Shown here: piece after piece, positions 51,701 through 64,000 of the stretch
Layout: each line of letters starts with the position of its first letter
Numbering within the stretch: the first letter of the stretch is position 1
Assembly (NCBI GenBank): GCA_003991915.1
Contig: RQTK01000230.1
Location: 191,595-255,594 of the forward strand
Source: Elysia chlorotica
Lineage: Eukaryota; Mollusca; Gastropoda; Plakobranchidae
Length of the DNA: 64,000 nt
Reading direction: 5' to 3'
Position numbers and translations under genes: made by a program
Notes under the pieces: generated by a model
What the model saw: only the letters and a program-made list of their open reading frames with translations
Told to the model about the DNA's origin: nothing
The model's database searches: none

Positions 51701-53700
51701 CGCGCCCACCAACTCTTAGAGTAAATGGCCAACAAAATTATGGTACGACACAATTAAATACTGCAGGTGAACATGAGAAACATAACACTGACATTTTTCT
51801 TTAAACACAGTTTATTCAGCCACCTTGCTCCTCTTAATTTCTGCTTGTCTTGATCACATTCTCCTCTGTTTGTTACACCCCATCAACATCTACTTTCCCA
51901 TAATTTACAATTAACAGTAGTAATAAAAATCGTCAAATTTTTTTTTTTGACGGGACTCTACGGTGAATTATAACCGAAATGTTTATTCCAAAAGGAAAAA
52001 CTTTCAAAACTTGTTTGGGATTATCCAAAAATGTGTATTTTATAAGAGTGATAAAAGGTAAAGTTTATAAAGCGAGTTCTGAATCTGGGAGCTGCCCACT
52101 TCATAAAGAACCCCCCTCCCCCCCCCCTAAAAAAATAAATAAAAAATAATATTAATAACAATAAAAGATTACTAGAGAAAATAAATGACAAGAAGGTTGA
52201 ATGCCATAAACGTTATCAGAACAATTTATCCGAATCGGTCGGTTCACAAACATTGATACATGTACAAGAATGTGGAAATAATTACAAACATGAAGCTAGC
52301 AAAACTTAGTTACACACTTATTGCAGTTGGTCTGATGGGGGAAAAAAGTATATATAATTATGTATTACCATGGCGATGGCATAGGTGGATGTGCTGTAGC
52401 TCTTAATCTTTAGATATAATTTTCTTTCAAGCTATCTCAGGCACATTGGGATCCAAATTGAAAACAAAACTCATGCTTTGTAATAAATGATTACAGAATT
52501 TAATAACTCTTTGCGCTCCTAAACTTGTGATTTTTCTCAACTACAAAAAGAAAAAAAAGGAACTTTAGGCAAATGTTTGAAAAATAGCTGTAGCTATCGT
52601 ATTATTTATTTTACGTCTAACCTCTGAAGATCAAACGGGACAAGCTTAAAACCAAAGCTGTGCCATTTCGGCAAAACACAGAAGACGTATTTGAAACAAA
52701 TTTAATACACTCTTAAAGGAAACTGGGTGAATAAAGGAAATGTATTCGTATGCGATGGTAGGGCCTATATTTTCTACGACATTATTTGAAGTATTATGTC
52801 GCAGTTAAAATACACTATCACAGTAAATAAATTTTACTTGAAAAAAAATTCGTGGAATAAAAGTTTCGAGAAGGAGAATACCGGTAATGATAAGTGTACC
52901 CAGATAAACTTCAAAATAGTATTTTTGTTTATTTTATACTGGTATTAACCGACTGCGTACTCGTATGAGTTTGTATAGTCAGCAATTAAACAAATTGACA
53001 ATTCTTTATCAAATTGGAGAGTTACACGAGTAATCATACAATACAATATCGTATTTCTACAGTATAGTATTACTTAACTTCGGTATAATTCACTCCTATG
53101 TATGATTTTTGTCAAACGTTTATAAATTTAAAACTTCTCCAACATCCGCTAATCTGGATTCTATCTTCACAAATATGGGGGTCCGATAAAAAACTTGATA
53201 CATTTTTTTTCGAAAAGTCGTAATTTTCCCCTAAAAAAACCCAACAAACAACAACAATAAAAAAAAACAAAAAACAAAAAAACAAACAAACCCAAAAACA
53301 AAAACAAAAACAAAACAACAACAAAACAAATAAAAGACAACAACACATTAACAAAAATCAAAACAAAAAACAATAAACAAACAAAAACAAAACAACTATT
53401 ATAAAAAAAAAGAAGAAAAAAAAAACAACAAAAAGCAAACGAGTTCTATTTTGCCTCTATCGCATTCCACCCTTCAAAACTGGGATAGTGTTACATGTTA
53501 GTTTATCAACGCCTAGTTTGTGTTAATATTAACGAAAAATGCAAAGGATTGGAAATCAGGGTGGCGGGTGATGTTGCTGTTAGATTAGGAACCACGATCT
53601 AACATTTGTTCAATAAAAAAATAAATTCAATGCCTGGTCGATCAAATAACTATGTACTAATAGTAATTCCTGTCCCCTTTTCGTGTAGTTAATCTGGATA
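48790..53700. other. DNAJC8-PSMD13 intergenic region
   Basis: About 4.9 kb without a recognised gene. AT-rich, with one SINE (51453-51721) and an A-rich, CAAAA-type low-complexity tract at about 53225-53440. Short frames here do not resemble known proteins. Confidence 0.6.
51453..51721 (-). mobile_element. tRNA-derived SINE
   Basis: On the minus strand it has an A-box-like GGCGCGGTAGCACTGTGG and a B-box-like TAGTTTGAGCCC. Then come CTACTGGTTGGGTCGGTGTC, AGTCATGGTATCCCC, TAGTCTTGGGACCGTCC and a tail TTGGACTTTAAACCAACTC. This is the best-preserved head of the family in the window. Confidence 0.85.
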
Positions 53701-53900
53701 ACCATGCACCGATTAATTAGGGCTCAAAATACGAAGAGTACAAATAAAACGGAACCAGAACTCGTTTGTTTTGCGGTGCTACAAATGTGCATCCCGAAAA
53801 ACATTAGAAACACAACGAGAAGCTGCCTTCCACTAGTATTCATAGCCGGTTGAACTTCTCTTTCTTCTTGGACATCTAGATCTAGATCTATTAGCTTAAA

Positions 53901-54553
53901 ATGCCTAAAGACGTGGCTGGGTATTTATCAGAACAGCAGCGGAAAAGTGCGGGGGACATTGCTACAGAATGGACGACTATAGATGAGTTGTACAACAAAA
54001 AGTGAGTGAATCTTGTTTACTTTTGAATGATTCATCGAATTTGAACTCTTCTAAAACCCCTGGATACATTATACATACACAACTTAACGTTAATACTTTA
54101 TCAGAAATACATTTCCTGCTGAAACCTCAAATGTAATTGTAGATCCCATCTGTCCAGTTCAGTTTATTGGTAATATAGATAGATCTAGACCTACAAACAA
54201 AGTAGATTTAGGACCTAGATAGGGCCTAGATACCCAAAATGATGGAATCAATCAGAAATATCACTTGTTTAGAAAAATTATGTCAATTAACAGTGAAGTA
54301 TCAACAGTCGATCAGAATTTTTTTGGTCCGATTTTGTCCCCTGTAACTGGTTGGGTCGGTGTCAGTATAAGATTAAATGTGACCGTCTGAGAGTGTGAGA
54401 CAAGAGTCATGGTATCCCTACCCCACTTTGTGTGTAGCAGCACACATAAATATCAGACATCATTCTTGGGGCCCATCCACAATATAGCCTATATAGTGCT
54501 GACACTGGACATTAAACCAACTCAACTCGACTCTGTCTTTCTCTCTCTAGCTG

Positions 54554-54602
<49 letters not shown>

Positions 54603-57600
54603 ATCCATAACAAATTTTATGGGTGTTTTTTTCTTTTCTTTTTTTCATTTGATTTTGAAGATAATCTACACCCCCTCTCTATGTTGATCATCATGGGAAA
54701 AAAAAGTTGTTTACCCTTATTACTCTTTAAAAACAAAAATTTACAAAAGTAGGTCCCAGAAATAAATCGAAATGTTTAGAGTAAATATAGACATAAACAT
54801 GAGGTGTTCACTGTGCTTTGCAATGTGGGCAACACGACAAAACACATGTATGCATACACAGCCGAAAACAATTTTAAATCTGGAAAGCACATGTATGTTA
54901 AACACAAAAAAATGTATTTTTGAAGACATTTAGACACTCACTCCACCAAAAAGAAGGTCCTAATATTTTAAAATAAAAACGAAGGGCACACCTGTAATGT
55001 AATAGAAAGTTCTGTTAAAGAAAAATATTTTTGTTGTAAAAATTTCCCAGGTTATGGCATCAGTTGACTTTGAAGCTACTTCAGTTCTGCAAAAACCCAA
55101 TCTTTGCCAAAGGAGATGGTTTATTGCGTGTAAGTATCATGGTGATGGTCTCTATTTTTTATTTTTGTATCTTAAGTGTTGCAGGATCCTTGAAATGCTG
55201 TTTTTGTTTTTGTTTGTTTCTTTTAATTGTTTATTGTTTAAAACAGATGTATTTTGATAGCATAAAATATTTTGTCTAGAGACTTGCACTTCACTTACAA
55301 ATACTCATATTCTGAAAATTTCGATCTGATGTATGATGTCTCAGTTCTTTTTTGGCATTTTTCAAAACGAGGGTAAAATCCATTCATGGTAAATAATCTT
55401 AATCTTGTTCTTGAAGGTCTTATTTATAATATTACTTGTGATTTTACTTTTTAGATGATTATCTGGGGCTGTCAAAATTATTTAGATCATATGTGAGTGA
55501 ATCAAATACAAGTCCTATAAAAATTGAAAAACTGCTTTTATTTAAAAAAAAAAAAAAAAGGTTATATATGTTTCTAGAAATGATAGTTATATATTTTTGA
55601 TTTGTTTAACCTTTAAAAATGCATTTGATGCTTCTTAACACACTCTTGTGCCTAATATTCATGTACTGATTGCTTCACATATGTCATACATTGAGACTAA
55701 TTATGTAAAATATATTGTGTTTTGAAAATAATTTCACAAATTGTGTTTTAAATTGACACATTTTTTATTTTTATTTTCAGCTGTATGAAAATTTTCTGTC
55801 AGATTTTGAGCACAGGTAAGCAGAGAATTCTGAGTAGGAAAACGGTAAACCAAAAATCATTCTTGCTACGCTCCTTTTCAGGTGCATGCTCCCCTTTTCC
55901 TTTACAAAGACTAGTAAACCCATGAAAAAAAAATGTGGCTGATTAAGTCCTATCATAAGCTACATATTTAGAAGTCAGACAAAAAAAAAGAATCGCTCAT
56001 GTCAAAGGCTATTTATTTTAACTGACTTAGTACATTATATTTGATCAACAACTCCTTTTTCTATTGCATATCATGAGTATTTTCTTCTTCTTCAGAATCA
56101 ATCCTCTATCTCTGGCGGAACTGAGTGTATTTATAGTTCGTCAAATCACAGGTATGATTCTAATTTTTGCCAATTTTATCCGAAATACATATAACGGATA
56201 TACCTTTTTCCCCATTTATGTTTGAATATTTTTAGCCTTAATAAGTAGAACTATGAAGATTGTCTTTCCAGGAACACCCTAAGGAATAAAAAGGGAACTT
56301 TAAAGTTGGATTGATGAATACCAGAGTGATTATAGTTATTTTGTTCTCTAAGTTTTAATACAGACTGTGCCAAGGGCTGTTAATGTTATTCTGAATGTTT
56401 GCTATTTATAGAAGACACAATGAAAACTCTGCTTGGTTTTTAATTGACGGACATTAGCTGCAGTACATATTTATTATTACCAAGGAAAAAATCTACTATA
56501 TTATAAATTAGTCTCGGTGCAAGCAGCCCTTAACCCTACAGGTGTCGCTAGTATTTAGTGTGTGGTGTTGGGCTATATTGAGTAATTTATATAGTGGTCA
56601 TAAACTGGACTGGGAGGCAGCAAGAATTGTTTAAAAACCTTACAACCTATACATTTTTTGAAAGCTGAAAGGGTTTAGAAAATTCTGAAGCAGGTTTCGG
56701 TACCATACAAGTGTTTTGTGATCTTGACCTTGGTCTTGAAAGGCCAAGGTCAGGTTTCTAGCCTAAAAAATATCCACTTTGTCATCAGATAACTTGGAAA
56801 CCAACATGTTTAGCTCCAAAAAACAAGGATGAAAGTTGTAGATAATTTATTCAGCTTTCAGAAAATGTATAGATCTAGTAGTCTCATACCAAGAATAAAC
56901 CAGCTGTAGCAGATTCACGCAACAGAAAAAGTAAACATAAACTTCAAGAATGATCCTGAGTTTTCTCTCTGACCATTGCCAACACAATAGAATGGCATGT
57001 AAAAAGCATGCAGAAGTAGATTGGGTACTTAGCTGGCATGGTTATTCAGGTCTCTTCATCAACTTAAAAAAACATGTCAGTTTCTATCTACGTGTTTCTG
57101 AAATTGCCTTGGATTTGTATAGCAGAAGGAGAATTGTTTTTATTGAAGATGTCTGGTGAAAAATTACCTTTATGTGCAAGGGCTATATTTTGTTTTTGCA
57201 ATTTGTGTATTTCTCATGCCTATTTCTTTTAAACTATTTTTGTTAGAGTTGAAGATGTGCAATCAGCAATGAGGTATACGATTTTGAAGTTTTTATGCCT
57301 ATTTTGCAGAAAGTGTTTTTTTCTTCTTACATTATTGATAAAAGGATTACTTGACAATCTGTTTGTAATTTATGTGTTTTTACCATTGTTAAAATATTTT
57401 AGACACATTTAAATCTTTAGCATTCTTTTAATTTATTAAAACTGAAAGAAAATATACACTTTGTTGTATCAGATCCCAAATCAGCTCTGGAATTCCTAGA
57501 GAAAATGAAAGACAAAGTGAAAGCCAGTGAAGAAGCAAAAGTGTTGTGCATGACACTTATGGGAATCATACATTTGCGCAATAGAGAGTTCCCTCCAGTC

Positions 57601-60600
57601 AAGGTATTGTTTGATGTTACTTAACATCTATTTTTCTATACATTCAGGGTTTATTTTTCATTTGTGCTTGCTTTTGTTCTTTATTAATCTAAAATACTAA
57701 ATTTTTTAGCATTCAATAACTTTTAGAGAGCCAGTGCTACAGTCCTATCCTTTCTCTGTGCAATATTTTATTCTGGCTACCTCATCAAGTTGAGTCTTAA
57801 GTCTCTCTTGCATTTTAATTGCAAATCAAAATTTATTAATAGACTTGCTATACCATGTATACCTCAAACAGGACAGATTACATTTTCCATGGAATATGCT
57901 GGTAGTGATTCTAGCTTGTTTCAAAGTTTACCTAAAAAAAAAAGTCTGAAATGTCTCTGTAGGATGACTCAACATGTTCCCTAGCTTTCGTGGAATCCTG
58001 TTTTTATTTTCCATGCAGGCCAAAGAAGTTTTAAGTTCATAATAAATTCCAAGGTGAAGGCATCCGATAGCTAGACATCAAATATAAAACTTTTGATGCT
58101 GGATTGTAATAGACAAAGTTGTGTTAAAAATGTAGTTAGAATGCAGACATTCTCTTTGTTCTTCTAATGGAATGAAAATAATATTCTGCTTGTGTAATTG
58201 ATTAAATTGTACCTTAAACCTTATAACAGTTAAAAATACCAAATATAGAAGACTTTTCTTTTTCTTGTTACTCTACAAGAGGCCATGGTTGAATTTTTCA
58301 GGTTTTGAGGATACTTATTTGATTTAAAAAAATCGTTTTGAGCTATAATGTATTTCTTTTTGTTTTTAATTCAAATATTTTTCAGGCACTGATTGAAGAA
58401 AGTGAAAAGATCTTGAATGACATCGATGGAGTGTCTCCTGTACACGGTCGGTTTTATGAGCTTACAAGCAATTATCACAAATTGATGGGCAACCATGCAC
58501 AATACTACCAAGAGGCTCTGAGATTTCTTGGATGTACGGATCTAAAGGTAATGGCTGTGAATTTAACCAGTTTGTTTGAATTCAAACTGCCTATTTCATA
58601 TGATTTGTACATCCTTTTTTCAACTCCTTAGCATATGAACTTCGTAGATATGGTTGAATTTTCGACATTTAGTATATCTGTATTTGAATTTACAGGTCAG
58701 AACTTTAAACCCTAAAGCCCTATCATTTCATATAGAATAAAAGAATTGAACTAAAAAATGGTATCAAATAGCAAACTTTGATTTGAAAGTTCCAATGATT
58801 CCATTTTCACCCAATAGACAACAAATGACCTATTTTAAGTGACATACGCTTCTTACCAACATTATTTTGTTTACTACTGTGTAAAAGCAATTCTGATAAA
58901 GGGATAAGCTTGCAAATCTCCAACAGCATCTTTTTGAGTACTGTACAGTGTACTTGTTTCATGTGTTAAAATTTTTTATGAAATAAGGATGCATTAACCG
59001 TTTGTAAAAAAATTGCCACCAAATGATTGGATTTTTTATTTTTAGCATTTGTACTATTCAATTGAACAAGATGCTTTTAAAGTCAATTAAGTCTGTGCTA
59101 TTCAAAATTTGTAAAAGTTATGTATATATGTTAAACTTGCCTATGTTGTTTGACTAATAATGAAGCATGAGTTGTGATTAAAAATTATGATGGATGAGGA
59201 ATATGCCATTTAGTTATTCTTTGATAATTTAATTTTGTTTATTTTGTAGTTTTTAAGAAGATGAATTTATTGCAATAATAAAGTTGTAGATTGTTCTCCC
59301 CCCTCCAAGCAACTTAATTTTGCATTGTTGAAAGTTGCACAAAATTGAATGCTATGGCCCACATTACAAATTCTCTTCCTGTTTGAACCAACTCACTTGT
59401 TACTCTTGTCTTGATAACTGTAGGATATGCCAAGTGGAGAGCAGGCAGAGCGAGCCTTCAACATCGGCCTGGCGGCAATCATTGGGGACAGGGTGTACAA
59501 CTTTGGAGAGTTGCTGGCTCATGAGATTCTGGCCTCTCTCCAAAACACAAACAATGCCTGGCTTGTGGAGCTGCTCTATGCGTTCAACAGCGGCAACATT
59601 GATAAGTTTAATGCCCTGAAGGATAAATGGTCAGCTCAGGTAAACACCCTTGATGCAGTATTTGTCATTTTCGCACAAAGTAACCTCATGGAATAGAATT
59701 TATCTAGGTTTCCCTTATCTTGGATCCAATTTTAAGTAATTATTTTAAAATGTGTAACAAAGGTGTATGCTTTGAGGAACAAAAAAGAAGAGACAAAAAA
59801 GTAAACTGTAAAATCTGCACAGATTATATGATTCTTCTTTGCCACTTACAGTATTTTGCTGTTTTCAAATTTTCTTTCAGCCGGATTTGCAAGCTAATGA
59901 GACAGTCATGAGGAACAAAATAAATCTGCTGTGTCTGATGGAGGTAACATTTTAATATTTTATTTACCTTAATATACTTTGGTGAAATGGTTGTAAGTTT
60001 CTTTTCACTTTGTAACAAGATTCAAATTTTTGCCTGCAGAAATGTGATTTGATGTTTATTAAAGAATATAAATATGGCATATATCTAGAATGCTTCAGGG
60101 CGAAATAATTATTAGCTTGATCATTATAACCTCCAATACTAATTTTGAAAGGGAGGATACACTTTTTTGTTGCGGACCAATCATCTGTTTATTTTCAATC
60201 TCTCTATATACAGTTAACACTACTAAACCGAAATTCTCTACAACCATAACTGAAGAAAATCACCCTGGTCTTAACTTCTTTTGGTTAGATCACATTTATC
60301 CATATTTTATAGGAAAATATATCTAAGGGTCTCGACACGATCTTGTTTTGGTTACGTACTTTAGTTTCAGTATTGAGTAGTTCAGTTTTGTTTAATTGTA
60401 AAATTTACAGTTACATTAATGTCCAACATCAGCACTATATAGGAATTGTGATTGTACTTAATGTATCTTAATCTGGAATTTCTATTTGAGGTAAAGTTTG
60501 CGATGATCTAATCAATAATAAGGTATTTTTTAAATATAAATTAACTAATAACATCCATGTAGGTAAAGAATGTCTCTTTTGAGGAATCTGTTAAAAACCA

Positions 60601-63431
60601 AGATTTCAAATTGCTGCAGATAAACATAGCAGTGCTGGAAAAGTGAATCGATATGATATACATGCTATTTTAAACTTTTGCTAAGATGTATTGTTTATGA
60701 AAACTGATTGAAAGTTTCTTTCTATATTGTCTAGATGACTTTCCAGAGACCAGCTACAGATAGACAGCTCACTTTTGATAACATTGCAGAAACAGCAAGG
60801 ATACCTAAAGATGATGTGAGGAATGCTTGAATTATGTGATAAAATATTTATACAATGGACCTTGGATATAGCGAAGTCAGTAGGCCAGCTCAAAAACTTG
60901 GTTGCGACCAAGGATTCGTTACAGGCAATGTCATAATAAACACAACAAACTTGATTCTCTAAGACTTTAATTTATAATGGTTTAAACTTTTTTTGCTGTC
61001 TTTCTTAATTATTGAAAGTTCGAAAACAGCTTTGCCTTTTCCGGAAGTGATTTTACCGTCTCTATTCGCTAAAATTTGGTTTCAATCAAAAAACATTTGT
61101 CCTTGTTCGATGCAGAAGAATTGGCGTAAATCTTGAGTTTGAGTGAACATTAAAAAAAACAAAAACGGTGCTGCTCAAGCATGCGAGACTGGAAGTAGAC
61201 TCAAATGAGATTTTAAAATATCTTTGATCATTGGTACTTTATATTTCAGTTTAATTTGCTGAAGAAACCTACAGGCCCAGGATAAAAGTTGTAGAGAATT
61301 TATTCAGCTTTCATAAAATGTATAGGTCTAATAACCTCACACCAAGAATAAACCAGCTGTAGCAGATTCATGCAAAAGAAAAAATGAACATAAACGTCAA
61401 GAATGATCCTGAGTTCTCTCTCTGACCATTGCCAACACAATTGGATACATGTAAAAAGCATGCAGAAGTAGATTGAGTACTTAGCAGGTATGGTTATTCA
61501 GGTCTCTTTATCAACTAGATCTAGATCTAGATCTACATCTATTTACTTCTAACTGTACACGGTTGCTTCACTCCACCCAAGTTTTTTATAGCTCTGTATT
61601 CCCTGAAATCTCAGGAAATCTCAACCATTACTCGAGCAGAGTACTGCGTTACGTGCAAGGTTTTTGCTGAATCTCTTTGTTAGGCCCAAGGCCTTTTGAT
61701 AGGCTTTACATAAGGGAAATTATTGTCCCTGAGATAGTCTTCGTTACGGCCGAGGGTTTGTTGGGTCTGATGTTGGTATATGCGAGGTCCACTGTATATA
61801 AGGAGAAACAGTTCGGGTTTAAAATCATATTTAAGTAAAAATGAGAATAAACGAAAATTTCCATTGAAAAATTCAATGGAAACAAGAGTTTGGACATATT
61901 TTGCCTCTGGTTATTCTTAATGATTTTTTCCTTGTTCTGCCAGCGGGTTGAATTACTTTTTCTATGGCAGTACATGATCAAGTAACCCAAATTATTTAAG
62001 TAACTGAATATTGTAAAAAGTATATTTGTTGATCTGCCACTTTTACAGATTGAAATCAAGCATGTTATGTCATACTTTTCCCAACTACCTTGTTGATTTA
62101 AAAAAAAAAAACCCACAAGAAATGGGCATTAAATGTAATGTTAAACTGGATCTTCACTAAGGGACCTTTTTACATATTACTATTAGGAATGTTTTTGTGC
62201 AAAACATTTTCACAAAAGTTAACTATTTTGCAACTACATTTAGAGCGTGTCTTAATCAAAGAGATTTAAGGGTGTTCAAAAAGAAAGGTTTTTGTCCTGA
62301 TGTATTTAGATAGAGCATTTGACACACATATCTAAACTTTGTAAAAAAAAGATTACCTCAGCCAGTAAATAGATATCTCTTGATGTAACTTATTTATCCA
62401 GGTGGAGCTACTAGTTATGAAGGCCCTCAGCCTTGGCCTTGTGCGTGGCTCCATTGATGAGATTGACCAAAAGTGTCACATGACATGGGTACAGCCACGT
62501 GTGCTTGATAGACAGCAGGTAAGATCGGTTACTCAGGGCTGACAATTATCTAAGTTTTTGTAAAAAAATGTTCTTTTCTCGTTAACTCAACCAAGTCTCA
62601 TTGGGTAAATGTAAGTGGTGAGTGTAGACTTTTTAATTGAAAGAAGAAAAGGTAAAGTTTTCAAACAAACACAATTTTTATTCTGTCTTTATTTGTTCAA
62701 AATATATGAATTTTGGAAAAATCATAAAATAGTGACAATGGATCAGATTGCTGGCAAAGTAACTGAGGCTGTTGAGTTAATAATACTATGTATTATGTGA
62801 CTCAATATGCTACGCCACTTTAGAGAGGAAAGGTTCAGTCAGAAAAAATATATCCATTTCGCATCACTGCCTTTGTGAGACAAGATGACAAAAGCAAAAT
62901 TCAAGTAGCTTTTACAAAGCATTTTCCTAAACAAGAAGTAAAGGATGCTTGAAACATTTATCAATATTTATATTATATCTCATTACTAAAAAAATAAGTA
63001 TGCTTAAATTTTGTGCGCTAATTCTAATGGTTCTTGCTTAGCGCCAAAAGTTTAGGCTGTGAGGAGTAGCTTCATTATTTCAAAGCTTTTTTTATAGAAA
63101 ATTTGATTCTCCGAAAAAAAAAAAAATTAAAGCAGTGTCCCATTCATGTGAAAAACAAACAAAAAAAGAAAACATCTGCTTATAGATTTTTTTCTCTGTT
63201 GACAGACATGTTTCATTAAGATTTTGAAGCATTTACATCAGCTGTCAAATTTAAACGATCCTAGGATTTGAAGATACAAAGTAAAATCTTTTTTTCGAAG
63301 TATCATGTTTATTTCTCCTCCTGTTACATTTTCAGATTGCAAGCATGCAAAAACGCCTTGATGTCCTTGGAAATGACATAGGTCACATGGAACGTTTACT
63401 GGAGACTCATGCCCATGATATTCTTACATGA
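53901..63431 (+). CDS. PSMD13: PSMD13, 26S proteasome lid subunit Rpn9
   Basis: Non-ATPase subunit of the 19S lid with a C-terminal PCI domain (family knowledge). Exons: 53901-54001, 55051-55129, 55781-55815, 56096-56151, 57473-57603, 58386-58547, 59424-59639, 59881-59943, 60735-60815, 62402-62518, 63336-63431; 1137 nt, 378 aa (human 376). Matches along the length: [128 protein letters not shown] and the end [12 protein letters not shown]-type helices occupy roughly residues 190-345. All phases agree and no lesions are seen. The start is the first ATG of a short 5' exon. Confidence 0.97.
54325..54535 (+). mobile_element. SINE lacking its tRNA head
   Basis: Plus-strand copy: ACTGGTTGGGTCGGTGTCAG, AGTCATGGTATCCC, ACAATATAGCCTATATAGTG and the tail GACATTAAACCAACTCAACT. 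The tRNA-like 5' part is missing. A (CT)n tract follows directly at 54537-54598. PSMD13 intron 1. Confidence 0.8.
54537..54598. repeat. (CT)n microsatellite
   Basis: About 60 bp of TC repeats abutting the SINE 3' end in PSMD13 intron 1; it may have grown from the SINE tail. Confidence 0.95.
56829..57063 (+). repeat. ~235-bp interspersed repeat, copy 1
   Basis: Shares long blocks such as CCAAGAATAAACCAGCTGTA and CAAGAATGATCCTGAGTT with 61281-61516, in the same orientation and at roughly 90% identity by eye. PSMD13 intron 4. Confidence 0.85.
60409..60443 (-). mobile_element. Short SINE 3'-end fragment
   Basis: About 30 bases (AATGTCCAACATCAGCACTA and following TATAGG) match the 3' end of the SINE at 63823. 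The rest is absent. Confidence 0.5.
60851..61796. mobile_element. pogo/Tigger-like non-autonomous DNA transposon
   Basis: The left end CAATGGACCTTGGATATAGC (60853) and the right end, reverse-complemented CAGTGGACCTCGCATATACC (to 61794), form imperfect terminal inverted repeats flanked by TA. CAGTGG start, GACCTCG core and TA target are typical of pogo/Tigger. The 942-bp body has no intact transposase and contains copy 2 of the interspersed repeat at 61281-61516. PSMD13 intron 9. Confidence 0.75.
61281..61516 (+). repeat. ~235-bp interspersed repeat, copy 2
   Basis: Matches 56829-57063. Lies inside the pogo-like element, so it is either part of that element's body or a nested insertion. Confidence 0.85.
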
Positions 63432-63662
63432 TTTGCAACATTATTTCATTTTTTTTTTGTGTTACTTAAAATGATTTCATAAAAAAATTTTGAATGATAA
63501 TGAAACATTTAGTATCAATAGAAAATCATAATTTGCTTTTTCTTTAGATATTGTTTCCCATTTTGACAAGAGGCATTACCAGTTTCAAAAGGAAATACAT
63601 GTTGAAATTCTAATACTGTATAATTAGTGCTTTGAAATCACATATTTTTTGTTTGGTCATTG

Positions 63663-63668
63663 AATAAA
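63663..63668 (+). terminator. Candidate PSMD13 polyadenylation signal
   Basis: AATAAA 232 bp after the PSMD13 stop codon, followed by a GT-rich stretch (TATGTGGGTTTCTTG) as expected downstream of a cleavage site. Confidence 0.6.
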
Positions 63669-63822
63669 TTGAGAATATTGTCTATGTGGGTTTCTTGTTT
63701 ATTCACCACCATTATTTTTTATGGTTTGTTCTTTTTTGTTGTTGTTTTCTCCCTGTTATAGTACTGATACAGTGGTTTCTGTCTATGTAATAATCCTCCC
63801 CAAAAGAACTGGCCATCTAAGT

Positions 63823-64000
63823 TGTAGTTGAGTTGGTTTAATGTCCAACATCAGCACTATATAGGCTATATTGCAGACGGGCCTGAAAGCTGACGTCTGA
63901 CAATTTAATGTGTCACATTGAACTGACACCGATCCAACCAGTAGGGAGCGAAATCATCAGGGCTCGAACCACGGACCCGTTTCCACCGCGGCAGAAAGCT
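63823..64000 (-). mobile_element. tRNA-derived SINE, cut by window edge
   Basis: On the minus strand it has a B box GGTTCGAGCCC, then CTACTGGTTGGATCGGTGTC, CTATATAGTGCTGATGTTGG and the tail ACATTAAACCAACTCAACTA. The tRNA head runs off the right edge. Confidence 0.85.

Noticed and set aside
51660..51721. tRNA gene
   Set aside because: A and B boxes belong to a SINE head; no full cloverleaf or anticodon stem is convincing. The same applies at 63960-64000.
51511..51804. 97-residue plus-strand ORF
   Set aside because: Antisense reading of the SINE at 51453-51721.
61706..62116. 136-residue minus-strand ORF
   Set aside because: Runs across the end of the pogo-like element into intron DNA; composition and lack of recognisable motifs suggest chance.

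Overview
The window is eukaryotic, AT-rich, and built from short exons (20 to about 230 bp) with GT-AG introns of a few hundred bases to several kb. All five genes were assembled by splicing conserved pieces in frame; no exon boundary was checked against RNA. The proteins look bilaterian. Frequent tRNA-derived SINEs, RTE-like and RNase H-bearing LINE scraps, several families of short inverted-repeat elements, and repeated AGATCT/TCTAGA-type words suggest an invertebrate, most likely a gastropod mollusc. That taxonomic placement is inference.

Layout: (1) 1-8205, minus strand: 5' two-thirds of a WDTC1/DCAF9 orthologue, cut by the left edge. (2) 10504-18572, plus strand: complete PAAF1 (Rpn14), 11 coding exons, 400 aa. 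WDTC1 and PAAF1 are divergent. (3) 35730-20758, minus strand: complete CNOT2, 13 coding exons per transcript, 424 aa, convergent with PAAF1. (4) 38537-48370, plus strand: complete DNAJC8, 9 coding exons, 261 aa, divergent from CNOT2. (5) 53901-63431, plus strand: complete PSMD13 (Rpn9), 11 coding exons, 378 aa.

Three genes serve ubiquitin-proteasome proteolysis: a CRL4 substrate receptor (WDTC1), a proteasome base-assembly chaperone (PAAF1) and a lid subunit (PSMD13). The other two act in mRNA decay (CNOT2) and spliceosome-linked J-protein function (DNAJC8). These are housekeeping genes; no operon logic is implied.

The most unusual structure is in CNOT2. A ~2 kb block carrying an 87-nt exon plus a 20-nt microexon occurs twice (26389-28350 and 30138-32154), separated by ~1.8 kb that contains a long TAG microsatellite. 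The exons are identical and the splice sites intact. The pair sums to 107 nt, so reading phase requires exactly one pair per mRNA: using both or neither gives an early stop. This is either a very recent duplication that makes obligatory mutually exclusive exons, or two haplotypes kept side by side by the assembler.

Other notable items: a 490-bp inverted-repeat element with 8-bp target duplications in PAAF1 intron 1; a pogo/Tigger-like element in PSMD13; a CAGGGATGCCAC-ended family with at least three copies; a ~135-bp segment inserted in a CNOT2 intron between 21-bp direct repeats, with a near-identical copy 4.3 kb away; a palindromic motif cluster in WDTC1; and an LTR-like segment followed by ~0.9 kb of T/G-skewed DNA.
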